Part shown: positions 7,992-16,300 of the stretch, piece after piece
Position numbering within the stretch: position 1 is the first letter of the stretch
Layout of the letters: each line of letters opens with the position of its first letter
From: Duganella sp. BuS-21
GTDB taxonomy: Bacteria; Pseudomonadota; Gammaproteobacteria; Burkholderiales; Burkholderiaceae_D
Length of the DNA: 64,000 nucleotides
Direction of reading: 5' to 3'
Assembly: GCA_041874725.1 (NCBI GenBank)
Contig: CP097466.1
Coordinates: 3,162,001 to 3,226,000 of the forward strand
Translations under genes and position numbers: made by a program
Notes under the pieces: model-generated
Told to the model about the DNA's origin: nothing
Databases searched by the model: none
The model's input: only the letters and a program-made list of their open reading frames with translations

Positions 7992-9362
7992 GTGGGTTCT
8001 GTCGCACATGAAGAGACGTTTTCGCCGCCGGCCGATTCGGTGCTGTGGCGCAAGGATTTCCTGATGGGCGCGGCCACCGCCGCCTATCAGATTGAAGGCG
8101 CGATCGAGGAAGACGGCCGCCTGCCGTCGATCTGGGACACCTTCTCCGCCACCCCGGGCAAGACCCTGGCCGGCGACACCGGCGAAACCGCCTGCGACCA
8201 CTATCACCGATGGGAACAGGACGTCGAGCTGCTGGCCAGCCTGAACGTCGGCGCCTACCGCCTGTCGATCTCCTGGCCGCGCGTGATGACCATCGACGGC
8301 CAGCCGAACGAGAAGGGCATCGCCTTTTATCGCAAGCTGTTGATTGCACTGCGTGCCAAGGGCCTGAAGACCTACGTCACCTTGTACCACTGGGATCTGC
8401 CGCAGCACCTGGAAGACAAGGGCGGCTGGGTCAATCGCGACACCGCCTACAAGTTCGCCGAATACGCCGACATGATCAGCAGGCAGCTGGCCGGCCTGGT
8501 CGACGCCTGGGCCACGCTGAACGAGCCTTGGTGCTCGGCCATGCACGGCTACGGCACCGGCCACCACGCGCCGGGCAAGCAGGACGTGGTGTTCGGCACC
8601 CAGGCCATGCACCATCTGCTGCTCGGTCACGGCCTGGCGGTGCAGCACCTGCGCGCCAACGATCGGGCCGCGCAAGTGGGCATCGTTGCCAACGTGGGAC
8701 GCGGCACCAGCACCGACGACAGCGCCGCCGGCCAGCGTGCCGCCTGGCTGTTCGAGCTGCAGCACAATAACTGGATCCTCGATCCGCTGCTGAAGAAATC
8801 CTACCCGGCCGCGCTGTGGGAACTGTGGCCGGGCGCCGAGCCGACCATCCTGAACGGCGACATGGAGATCATCGGCGCGCCGCTGGACTTCCTGGGCATT
8901 AATTACTACTTCCGCACCAACGTGGTCAGCGACGGCAAGCATGGCTACACCGAAGTCGATCTGGAAGGCGTGGAGCGCACCCAAATGGGCTGGGAAGTGT
9001 ACCCGGACGGCCTGCGCCACCTGCTGGTCGGCTTCCACCGCGACTACGCGAACCTGCCGCCGATCTACATCACCGAAAACGGCATGGCCACCGACGACGT
9101 GGTGATCGAGGGCGAGGTCAATGACTTCCAGCGCATCTCCTTCCTGAACCGCCACCTTGAAGCGGTGAACCAGGCGGTGAAGGCTGGCGTCGACGTGCGC
9201 GGCTACTTTATCTGGTCGCTGATGGACAATTTCGAATGGGCCTTTGGTTATGAGCGCCGATTCGGTATCATCCATGTCGATTACGCCACACAGAAGCGTA
9301 CGCTCAAACGCAGCGCCAAACTGGTGACCCAATTTTTGGCGGAGCGCGCCGACCGGAATTAA
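7992..9362 (+). CDS. GH1 beta-glucosidase
   Basis: 456-residue glycoside hydrolase family 1 enzyme without a signal peptide, so cytoplasmic. GTG start at 7992 with AAGGAG five bases upstream. It shows the family landmarks in order: GAATAAYQIEG, the acid/base E178 in TLNEPW, and the nucleophile E362 in ITENG, with SWW-type aglycone residues replaced by SLMDNFEWAFGY near the end. It hydrolyses beta-linked glucosides or cello-oligosaccharides. It opens an operon with a complete sugar ABC importer, implying uptake of intact oligosaccharides and cleavage inside. Exact substrate cannot be read from sequence. Confidence 0.93.
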   Translation: MGSVAHEETFSPPADSVLWRKDFLMGAATAAYQIEGAIEEDGRLPSIWDTFSATPGKTLAGDTGETACDHYHRWEQDVELLASLNVGAYRLSISWPRVMTIDGQPNEKGIAFYRKLLIALRAKGLKTYVTLYHWDLPQHLEDKGGWVNRDTAYKFAEYADMISRQLAGLVDAWATLNEPWCSAMHGYGTGHHAPGKQDVVFGTQAMHHLLLGHGLAVQHLRANDRAAQVGIVANVGRGTSTDDSAAGQRAAWLFELQHNNWILDPLLKKSYPAALWELWPGAEPTILNGDMEIIGAPLDFLGINYYFRTNVVSDGKHGYTEVDLEGVERTQMGWEVYPDGLRHLLVGFHRDYANLPPIYITENGMATDDVVIEGEVNDFQRISFLNRHLEAVNQAVKAGVDVRGYFIWSLMDNFEWAFGYERRFGIIHVDYATQKRTLKRSAKLVTQFLAERADRN

Positions 9363-9412
9363 GCAAGTCGAATAGAATGGGGCGCACGACGCCCCCAAGG
9401 GAGACAGACAGC

Positions 9413-10669
9413 ATGTACAAGGCCTCAAAACTGGGCGGCGCCGTTGCGCTTGCCCTGGCAGTCAGCGCATTCGGCACGGTCCGCGCGGCACACGCGCAAG
9501 CACCGCTGAAAGCGACCGTGATTCACTGGTGGACCTCGGGCGGTGAGTCGGCCGCAGTCAAGCAGTTCGCAGACGCCTACAACAAGGCCGGCGGCCAATG
9601 GATCGACCAGGCCGTGGCCGGCGCCGACCAGTCGCGCGCCACCACCATCAACCGCATCGTCGGCGGCAATGCGCCGACCGCCGCGCAATTCAATACCTCC
9701 AAGCAGTTCCGCGATTTCGTGGAGCAGGGCTTGCTGAACAACGTCGACGACGTCGCCATCGCCAACAAGTGGGACCAGATCATGCCGCCGTCGATACTGC
9801 AGGCGATCAAGATCAACGGCCATTTCTACGCCGCGCCGGTCAACATCCATATGCCGGCCTGGTTCTTCTACTCCAAGGCCGCTTACAAAAAAGCCGGCAT
9901 CACCAATGAGCCGCAATCGTGGGAGGAATTCCTGGCGCAGCTGGCCAAGCTGAAAGCGGCCGGTGTAGTGCCGCTGGCCTTCGGCGGCCAGGTATGGCAG
10001 GAGAAGATCACCTTCGACGCCATCTTCGCCATGGTGGGCGGCGCGGACCTGTACCTGAAAGTCTACCGCGACCGCGACCAGAAGGCCGTGATGTCGCCGG
10101 CCTTCAAGCAGGTGCTGGTCGAATTCAAGAAGCTGAAGGGCTTCGTCGACGCCGGCTCGCCGGGCCGCAACTGGAACGACGCCACCGCGCTCGTAGTGCA
10201 GGGCAAGGCCGGCGTGCAGATCATGGGCGACTGGGCCAAGGGCGAATTCGCCGCCGCCAAACAGGTCGCGGGCAAGGACTACGGCTGCTATCCGGGCTTC
10301 GGTCCGAAGTCGCCGTACATCGTGGCCGGCGACGCCTTCGTGTTCCCGAAAACCAACGACGCCAATGCCGTCAAGGCGCAGAAGCTGCTGGCCAATGTGG
10401 TCACGTCGCCGGCGGCGCAGGTAGCTTTCGCTGCGCGCAAGGGCGCGATCCCGATCCGTGGCGACGTCGATGAATCGCAACTGGACATCTGCGCGCGTCA
10501 GGGCCTGGCCATCATGAAGGACAAGTCGCGCCAGCTGCCCAACACCGAGATGCTGGCCACACCGGACACCACCGGCGCGCTGCAGGACGTGCTGACCAGC
10601 TATTGGAACAAGAACCAGTCTGCGGACGATGCGCAGAAAGCGTTCGCCCGCGCCATCAAGGGCGAATAA
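9413..10669 (+). CDS. Carbohydrate ABC transporter, periplasmic binding protein
   Basis: Family-1 (COG1653, UgpB/MalE-like) solute-binding protein of 418 residues. ATG at 9413 preceded by AAGGGAG. A classical Sec signal peptide spans about residues 1-29 (basic start, hydrophobic core, AHAQA before the cut). Mature protein contains HWWTSGGESAAVKQF, and a C-terminal ALQDVLTSYWN helix. It delivers sugars to the two permeases encoded just downstream. The gene follows the glucosidase by 50 bp and precedes the first permease by three bases. Confidence 0.92.
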   Translation: MYKASKLGGAVALALAVSAFGTVRAAHAQAPLKATVIHWWTSGGESAAVKQFADAYNKAGGQWIDQAVAGADQSRATTINRIVGGNAPTAAQFNTSKQFRDFVEQGLLNNVDDVAIANKWDQIMPPSILQAIKINGHFYAAPVNIHMPAWFFYSKAAYKKAGITNEPQSWEEFLAQLAKLKAAGVVPLAFGGQVWQEKITFDAIFAMVGGADLYLKVYRDRDQKAVMSPAFKQVLVEFKKLKGFVDAGSPGRNWNDATALVVQGKAGVQIMGDWAKGEFAAAKQVAGKDYGCYPGFGPKSPYIVAGDAFVFPKTNDANAVKAQKLLANVVTSPAAQVAFAARKGAIPIRGDVDESQLDICARQGLAIMKDKSRQLPNTEMLATPDTTGALQDVLTSYWNKNQSADDAQKAFARAIKGE

Positions 10670-10672
10670 GCC

Positions 10673-11557
10673 ATGGTCAAGAAACGTCAGAACGTTTCCG
10701 TCGCGGCCTACATCGCCATCTTGCCGATGGCGCTGACGGTGCTGCTGGCCTACCTCGGCACCATGCTGTGGACGGCACGTGTATCGGTCAGCAGCTCGCG
10801 CACTTTCCCGGCCAGCGACTTTGTCGGCGCCTCGCAGTACATCCGCTTGTTCAACAACGAGCGCTGGCTGCTGTCGCTACAGAACGTGGCGGTCTACGGC
10901 GTGCTGTTCATCGCCGCCTGCCTGATCCTCGGCTTCCTGCTGGCGGTGTTCATTGACCAGAAGGTGATGGCCGAAGGCGCGTTGCGCACCATTTTCCTGT
11001 ATCCGTATGCGATGTCGTTCGTGGCCACGGGCCTGATCTGGCAGTGGATACTGAATCCGGAGCTGGGCATCCAGGAAGTGCTGCGCAAGCTCGGTTGGGA
11101 GAACGCGCAGTTCGACTGGATCGTCGACCAGGACATGGCGATCTACACCATCGTCCTCGCCACCGTGTGGCAGGCCTCCGGCCTGGTGATGGCGCTGATG
11201 CTGTCCGGCCTGCGCGGCGTGGACGAGGAAATCTGGAAGGCGGCCCGCATCGACGGCATCCCGCGCTGGCGCGTCTACGTCAGCATCGTGCTGCCGATGT
11301 TGGGACCATCGGTGTCCACCGCTTTCGTGCTGCTGTTCGTGATGGTGGTCAAGGTGTTCGACGCTGTGGTGGCAATGACGCAGGGCGGTCCCGGCACCGC
11401 CAGCGAAGTACCGGCCAAGTTCATCATGGATTACCTGTTCGGCCGCGCCAATATTGGTCTGGCTTCCGCCGCTTCGATCGTGCTGTTGCTGACAGTGTTA
11501 GCCATCGTCGCGCCGCTGTACTTTGTGCGCAACCGCCGCGCTGCGCTGGGGGCATGA
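10673..11557 (+). CDS. Carbohydrate ABC transporter permease, MalF/UgpA type
   Basis: 294-residue inner-membrane permease with six predicted helices. It contains the EAA loop that contacts the ATPase, here VDEEIWKAARIDGIPRWRVYVSIVLPML (about residues 183-210). It would pair with the MalG-like permease encoded next. It starts three bases after the binding-protein stop, and its stop overlaps the next ATG by four bases (ATGA), indicating coupled translation. Confidence 0.92.
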   Translation: MVKKRQNVSVAAYIAILPMALTVLLAYLGTMLWTARVSVSSSRTFPASDFVGASQYIRLFNNERWLLSLQNVAVYGVLFIAACLILGFLLAVFIDQKVMAEGALRTIFLYPYAMSFVATGLIWQWILNPELGIQEVLRKLGWENAQFDWIVDQDMAIYTIVLATVWQASGLVMALMLSGLRGVDEEIWKAARIDGIPRWRVYVSIVLPMLGPSVSTAFVLLFVMVVKVFDAVVAMTQGGPGTASEVPAKFIMDYLFGRANIGLASAASIVLLLTVLAIVAPLYFVRNRRAALGA

Positions 11558-12531
11558 TGGGACAAGTTGTGAAACTCGATAAACCCGGCGGCACCGCTGC
11601 CGAAGCCGCCGCCGCCACAGAAGCCGCGCGCCGCGCCGCCAACGACGCCAGCATCCCGACACCACGTCCGCGCCGCACGCCGGCATGGACGCCGGCCCGC
11701 ATAGGCGTGTACGGCTTCCTGATCGTGGCGGCGCTGTTCTTCCTGCTGCCGCTGTACGTGATGCTGGTGACGTCGGTCAAGCCGATGGAGGAGATCCGTC
11801 TCGGCACGCTGTTCGCGCTGCCGCAGAACATGACGCTGGAGCCGTGGCTGCAGGCCTGGTCCTCGGCCTGCACCGGCCTGGAATGCAACGGCATCCGCAC
11901 CGGCTTCTGGAATTCGGTCGCCATCGTAGTGCCCAGCACCATCCTGTCGATCGCCATCGGCGCGGTGAACGGCTATGCGCTGTCGTTCTGGCGTCCGCGC
12001 GGCGCCGGCTTCTTGTTCGCCATCCTGATGATGGGCGCCTTCATACCGGTGCAGGTGATGATCTATCCGCTGGTGCGGGGGCTGGCGTCGGTGAATCTGT
12101 TCAGCTCTCTGCCGGGCATCATCCTGATCCACACTATCTTCGGCATGCCGGTGATGACGCTGCTGTTCCGTAACTACTACGCGGCGCTGCCGCTGGAACT
12201 GTTCAAGGCGGCGCGCATCGACGGCGGTGGCTTCTGGCGCATCTTCCTGCAGCTGATGCTGCCGATGTCGACCCCGGTGATCGTGGTCGCGGCCATCATG
12301 CAGGTCACCGGCATCTGGAACGACTTCTTGCTGGGGCTTGTGTTTGCGGGCTCCGAGCATCTGCCGATGACGGTCCAGCTGAACAACATCATCAACACCA
12401 CCACCGGCGAGCGCCTGTACAACGTGAACATGGCGGCGACGATCTTGACTTCGGTCGTGCCGCTGGCGCTCTACTTCATTTCAGGCCGCTGGTTCGTGCG
12501 CGGCATCGCCTCTGGCGCGGTTAAAGGATAA
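11554..12531 (+). CDS. Carbohydrate ABC transporter permease, MalG/UgpE type
   Basis: 325-residue second permease. About 45 residues of Ala/Pro/Arg-rich, probably cytoplasmic sequence precede the first helix, longer than in most MalG proteins. Six helices follow; the EAA loop reads LPLELFKAARIDGGGFWRIF. An ATGATG at 11554 offers two adjacent starts; 11554 gives the four-base ATGA overlap with the upstream gene. Ends two bases before the ATPase gene. Confidence 0.9.
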   Translation: MMGQVVKLDKPGGTAAEAAAATEAARRAANDASIPTPRPRRTPAWTPARIGVYGFLIVAALFFLLPLYVMLVTSVKPMEEIRLGTLFALPQNMTLEPWLQAWSSACTGLECNGIRTGFWNSVAIVVPSTILSIAIGAVNGYALSFWRPRGAGFLFAILMMGAFIPVQVMIYPLVRGLASVNLFSSLPGIILIHTIFGMPVMTLLFRNYYAALPLELFKAARIDGGGFWRIFLQLMLPMSTPVIVVAAIMQVTGIWNDFLLGLVFAGSEHLPMTVQLNNIINTTTGERLYNVNMAATILTSVVPLALYFISGRWFVRGIASGAVKG

Positions 12532-12533
12532 AC

Positions 12534-13625
12534 ATGTCTAACGTAGCTATTCGTAATTTGCAGATCCAGCTGGGCGGCAACAAGGTGATCGAGTCGCTCA
12601 ACCTCGATGTGAAAGCAGGGGAGTTCGTGGTGCTGCTCGGGCCTTCGGGCTGCGGCAAGTCCACGCTTCTGCACAGTATCGCGGGCCTGATCGACACCAG
12701 CGCCGGCCAGATCGAAATCGGCGGCAAGGACATGACCTGGGCCGATCCCAAGGATCGCGGTATCGCGCTGGTGTTCCAGTCCTATGCGCTGTACCCGACC
12801 ATGAACGTGGAAGCGAATATGTCGTTCGGCTTGCGCATCAGCGGCACGCCGAAAGCGGAAATCACGCGCCGCGTCACGCGCGCGTCGGACATGCTGCAAC
12901 TGGGGCCGCTGTTGAAGCGCAAGCCGGCCAACTTGTCGGGTGGTCAGCGCCAGCGTGTGGCGATCGGCCGCGCCATCGTGCGCGAAGCGGACGTGATGCT
13001 GTTCGACGAGCCGCTGTCCAACCTGGACGCCAAGCTGCGCACGGAACTGCGCCGCGAGTTGAAGCAGCTGCACAAGCAGCTCGGCGCCACCATGATCTAC
13101 GTGACGCATGACCAGGTCGAGGCGATGACCCTGGCCGAGCGCATGGCCGTCATGAAGGCCGGCGTGGTGCAGCAGTTCGATACGCCGGACGTGATCTACA
13201 ACACGCCGGCCAACCTGTTCGTCGCCACCTTCCTCGGTTCGCCGGGCATGAATTTGTTCACCGGGACGCTGGAGCAGCAGGGCGCGAAAACCATCTTCAG
13301 CAACGAGCATGTGTCGGTCGACGTGACCGGCTATCCGTTCAGGCAGCCGCCCACCGGCAAGCACGCCTGCGTGCTCGGCGTGCGGCCCGAGGACATCGAC
13401 ATCGGCCATGGTGACGGCGTCGCTGTTAGTGCAGCGGTGCGTGCATCGGTTTCGCTGGTCGAAGCCATGGGTGCGCACCGCGTAGTATGGCTGGACTTCC
13501 ACGGCACGCAGGTGGCGGGCATCGTGCAGGACCAGCAGCAGATCGACAGCGGGAAGGACATCATCTTCGCTATCCGACCCAATCGCATTTCCTTGTTTGA
13601 CGGAGCCAGCGAACAGCGGCTCTAA
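12534..13625 (+). CDS. Carbohydrate ABC transporter ATPase, MalK/UgpC/MsmX type
   Basis: 363-residue ATP-binding subunit. Walker A GPSGCGKST (about 36-44), the Q-loop in FQSYALYPTMNV, signature LSGGQRQRVAIGRA, Walker B DVMLFDEPLSNLD and the switch histidine in YVTHDQVEAM are all intact. The C-terminal third is the TOBE regulatory domain usual for MalK-type subunits. It completes the importer: one binding protein, two permeases, one ATPase. The next reading frame begins ten bases downstream but is only a receptor remnant. Confidence 0.93.
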   Translation: MSNVAIRNLQIQLGGNKVIESLNLDVKAGEFVVLLGPSGCGKSTLLHSIAGLIDTSAGQIEIGGKDMTWADPKDRGIALVFQSYALYPTMNVEANMSFGLRISGTPKAEITRRVTRASDMLQLGPLLKRKPANLSGGQRQRVAIGRAIVREADVMLFDEPLSNLDAKLRTELRRELKQLHKQLGATMIYVTHDQVEAMTLAERMAVMKAGVVQQFDTPDVIYNTPANLFVATFLGSPGMNLFTGTLEQQGAKTIFSNEHVSVDVTGYPFRQPPTGKHACVLGVRPEDIDIGHGDGVAVSAAVRASVSLVEAMGAHRVVWLDFHGTQVAGIVQDQQQIDSGKDIIFAIRPNRISLFDGASEQRL

Positions 13626-13634
13626 GAAAAAACC

Positions 13635-14090
13635 GTGGCGCGCGCCAACGGCCAAGCGTGCGGCACCACCGCGACGACGGTCAACGTCGGCGGCAGCGTC
13701 CTCAAACACGCACCGACGTTTGCGTCGACGTTGATGTATGAGCACGACTTCGACACCGGCAAGGGCCGCATCACGCCGCGTATCTCGGCGCACTACGAAA
13801 CCAAATCGTTTGTCGGTTCGGGCGCGTTCGCCAACGACGTGCCGGGTCATCCAGGCGTCAAGATGCAGGGCGCATACACCACGCTGGACCTGAGCATCCG
13901 CTACGCGCCGCGCGGCAAGGCCTACACGGCCGAGCTATTCGTCAACAACGCCACGGACAAGGAAGTGAAGTACGACGCCATCGAAGTCTGCACGCAAGTC
14001 GGCGCACCATGCCAGCCGAAGCAGCAGATCTGGGCCGCCTACTACAACAAGCCCCGCACCCTGGGCGCCCGTGTTTCGATGAAGTTCTAA
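13635..14090 (+). pseudogene. C-terminal remnant of a TonB-dependent receptor
   Basis: 151 codons of the final beta-barrel strands of an outer-membrane TonB-dependent receptor. Features are alternating amphipathic strands, a HAPTFASTLMYEHDF segment, LFVNNATDKEVKYD near the end, and terminal aromatic Phe (RVSMKF), the BAM recognition signal. Complete receptors run to 700-1000 residues, so plug, TonB box and most of the barrel are missing. There is only a GTG with no ribosome binding site. It sits ten bases after the ATPase stop, suggesting an outer-membrane porter for the same oligosaccharide was deleted, leaving the 3' end and its terminator. Confidence 0.8.
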
Positions 14091-14121
14091 GCAAGTCTTC
14101 TGTTGTAGGGGTAGTGATTTT

Positions 14122-14155
14122 GGGCCGGCGGCTCCCCTCGCCAGCCCTTTTTTTT
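14122..14155 (+). terminator. Terminator ending the beta-glucoside operon
   Basis: Stem GGGCCGGCG (14122-14130) / CGCCAGCCC (14139-14147), one mismatch, eight-base loop, followed by eight T residues. It lies 32 bases past the receptor remnant stop and was presumably its original terminator. Confidence 0.88.
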
Positions 14156-14395
14156 GGTACATCGCGGTATCCGGGGGAAGACGGGCTTGACGTTGCTTGT
14201 CGCTGTAAAAATCTGCGGTACCACCCCAGCCCGCACACCGCTGCGGCCAGGGTCAGACCGCGCAGGGTCTGACCCTTTCGTTCGGGGTGCTTTTAAGGAC
14301 GACTATCGAGTCGCCAACGAGGAGTCATCGTGAGCACCGCGGGATGAAGCGTGGCCGCTCGAAGTGGCTTCCGCAAGATCCAGGCCGCGTTTCCC
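14148..14395 (+). repeat. Intergenic repeat, long copy B
   Basis: About 250 bp homologous, in opposite orientation, to 55280-55543. Shared blocks in order: a T run, CATCGCGGTAT, a GGAAGACGGGCTTGACGTTGC block, a TGCGG/ACC block, CCCGCAC, CGCTGCGGCCAGGG, a palindrome of the GGGTC..GACCC type, CGTTCGGGGTGCTTTT, GAGTCGCCAACG and GAGCACC. Both copies begin exactly at the T run of a terminator. No open frame is conserved between copies, so the unit is probably non-coding. It fills most of the gap between the receptor remnant and the DUF2256 gene. Confidence 0.75.
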
Positions 14396-14434
14396 GGTAA
14401 TCCGTGAAGACCATTTTTTATCGTAGAATCGGGG

Positions 14435-14590
14435 ATGCACAAGAAACCCTATTTGCCAGAAAAACCTTGCCTGCACTGTGGCCGTCCGTTCACCTGGCGT
14501 AAAAAGTGGGAGCGCGTATGGGACGAAGTGAAGTATTGCTCCGAGCGCTGCCGCCGAGAGCATAAGCAGGTCGCGCGGGCCGCATCATGA
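14435..14590 (+). CDS. DUF2256 zinc-ribbon-like small protein
   Basis: 51-residue protein beginning MHKKPYLPEKPCLHCGRPF. It has a CxxC pair (CLHC) and a CxxxxC pair (CSERC), with a conserved WRKKWERVWDEVKYCS core: the DUF2256 family, presumably binding one zinc ion. Its function is unknown; family members are commonly found beside photolyase or cryptochrome genes. Here its stop overlaps the ATG of the cryptochrome gene by four bases (ATGA), so the two are translationally coupled. Confidence 0.88.
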   Translation: MHKKPYLPEKPCLHCGRPFTWRKKWERVWDEVKYCSERCRREHKQVARAAS

Positions 14591-15870
14591 GCACGGCGCT
14601 GTTCTGGTTTCGCAACGACCTGCGGCTGCACGACCAGCCGGCACTGCTGGCGGCATGTGCCAGTGGCGCGCGTCATCTGGTGCCGGTCTTTTGCCTGCCG
14701 GATGCGCAGGAGGCAACGCGCTGGGGCTTCGCGCGCATCGGCCCGCATCGCCTGGCGTGGCTGGACGATGCGCTGCATGACCTGGCGCTGCAGCTGGAAC
14801 GTTTGAATTGTCCGCTGTTGATAGTCAGCGCTCCGGCCGCCTCCGCCTTGCCGGAGCTGGCGCGCGTGTTGGGCGCGGACGCGGTGTTCTGCGAAGAGAT
14901 CGCCGCACCGGAAGAACAGGCGCAAGTCGCGGCCCTGCGCGCTGCCGGATTGCAGGTGACAACCGTCTGGCAAAGCAGCTTGCTCGATCCGCAAGCGCTG
15001 CCTTGGCCGCCGCAGGATTTGCCGCCATCCTTTACGCCGTTCAAGCAGGCAGTGGAGCGCGTTCGACTGGCGCCGCCCGAGCCGCTGGCGCCGCCGACGG
15101 CGCTGCCGCCTTGGCCGGCCGATGTCAAGGTGCCGGCCCATCTGCGCGGTTTGCGGCCGCAGCAGCTTGAGCGGGACGAGGTCCGTTCATCGCTGGCCGG
15201 TTTGACAGCCGGCGAGACCGCAGGGCTGGCGCACCTGGCCCGCTACCTAGGCCGCAAGCTGCCGGACACCTACAAACAAACCCGTAACGGATTGACCGGC
15301 GTGGATTACTCCAGCAAGTGGTCGCCATGGCTGGCCAGCGGCGCTGTGTCGGCGCGCGCCATCATGGCGCAGCTGCGCGAGTACGAGTCGGTGCACGGTG
15401 CAAACGACGGTAGCTACTGGCTGTGGTTCGAGTTGTTATGGCGCGATTATTTCCGCTTCCTGCATCTGCAGCACGGCAGCCGGCTTTACCATGGGCGCGG
15501 TCTGGGCCAGTTGCCGCCGCCAGCGCATGAGGTGCAGGCGTTTGAGTGCTGGCGCAAGGCAGGCACCGGCCAGCCGCTGGTGGATGCGGCCATGCGCGAA
15601 CTGGCGGCCACCGGCTACCTGAGCAACCGCTTGCGCCAGGTCGTGGCCAGTTACCTGATCTACGAGCTCGGTGGCGACTGGCGCGCCGGCGCGGCGTGGT
15701 TCGAGTCGCAGCTGATCGACTACGACGTCTACAGCAATCAGGGCAACTGGCTGTACATCGCCGGTCGTGGCAGCGATCCGCGCGGCGGCCGCCGCTTCAA
15801 TGTCGACAAGCAGACCGCCGAGCATGACGCCGACGGCGCTTACCGCCGGCTGTGGGCGGCGGCAGACTAG
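14587..15870 (+). CDS. Cryptochrome DASH / photolyase family flavoprotein
   Basis: 427 residues. N-terminal Rossmann-like photolyase domain opens with ALFWFRNDLRLHDQPAL. The C-terminal FAD-binding helical domain includes SSKWSPWLASGAVSARAI, WFELLWRDYFRF and GYLSNRLRQVVASYLIYELGGDWRAGAAWFE, the typical DASH sequence; the run of residues YDVYSNQGNWLYIAGRGSDPRGGRRFN closes it. DASH proteins repair cyclobutane pyrimidine dimers, mainly in single-stranded DNA, and bind a folate (MTHF) antenna. The gene is convergent with the BLUF gene, the two TAG stops sharing three bases. FolE, encoded nearby, supplies the pterin pathway leading to the antenna. Confidence 0.92.
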   Translation: MSTALFWFRNDLRLHDQPALLAACASGARHLVPVFCLPDAQEATRWGFARIGPHRLAWLDDALHDLALQLERLNCPLLIVSAPAASALPELARVLGADAVFCEEIAAPEEQAQVAALRAAGLQVTTVWQSSLLDPQALPWPPQDLPPSFTPFKQAVERVRLAPPEPLAPPTALPPWPADVKVPAHLRGLRPQQLERDEVRSSLAGLTAGETAGLAHLARYLGRKLPDTYKQTRNGLTGVDYSSKWSPWLASGAVSARAIMAQLREYESVHGANDGSYWLWFELLWRDYFRFLHLQHGSRLYHGRGLGQLPPPAHEVQAFECWRKAGTGQPLVDAAMRELAATGYLSNRLRQVVASYLIYELGGDWRAGAAWFESQLIDYDVYSNQGNWLYIAGRGSDPRGGRRFNVDKQTAEHDADGAYRRLWAAAD

Positions 15871-16289
15871 GCGCGGCCGAGGATGGCGGCGGCGCTCATC
15901 AGTTCATCGATCAGCGCCAGCGAACTGTCGCCGCTGAGCGTGAACGGATCGAAGTCCGGCAGCGCCGAGTAACGCAGCACCGTGCCAGGATTGAGCTTGT
16001 CCAGATTGGTCTGGCCCATGGTCCAGCCGGCGTAGCGGCGTTCGCTGATTTCTTCATAGTGCAGCAGCGTCACGTCGGTGTGGCGCGAATCGCGCATGAG
16101 GCGCGCATACAGGGCGTTGACCTGCGCGCGTCCGCCTTCCAGCACCTGCAGGTACAGCCGTTCGCTGTGGCACAGCACACCGGTGATGCCGGCCGGCGGA
16201 TTGTGCTGGCGCGACTGCTGCAGGATGGACGCCATCTCCGCTTCGGTGTGCGCCGTCGCGCGGCTGGCATACAATAATCTGACGAGCAT
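15867..16289 (-). CDS. BLUF-domain blue-light sensor
   Basis: 140-residue stand-alone BLUF protein that should bind FAD non-covalently. The residues of the photocycle are present: Y7 (RLLYASR), N30, Q48 (LYLQVLEGG) and the W89/M91 pair (GWTM) with the same two-residue spacing as W104/M106 in AppA. A C-terminal pair of helices follows the domain. With no effector domain it must signal through a partner protein. Last gene of the seven-gene minus-strand operon; start at 16289 lies 11 bp after the folE stop. Confidence 0.92.
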   Translation of the reverse strand: MLVRLLYASRATAHTEAEMASILQQSRQHNPPAGITGVLCHSERLYLQVLEGGRAQVNALYARLMRDSRHTDVTLLHYEEISERRYAGWTMGQTNLDKLNPGTVLRYSALPDFDPFTLSGDSSLALIDELMSAAAILGRA

Positions 16290-16300
16290 GATACCTCCGC

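Noticed and set aside
14009-14272. 87-codon plus-strand ORF across the receptor remnant terminator
   Set aside because: Crosses a strong terminator and enters the repeat; no ribosome binding site or recognisable protein.
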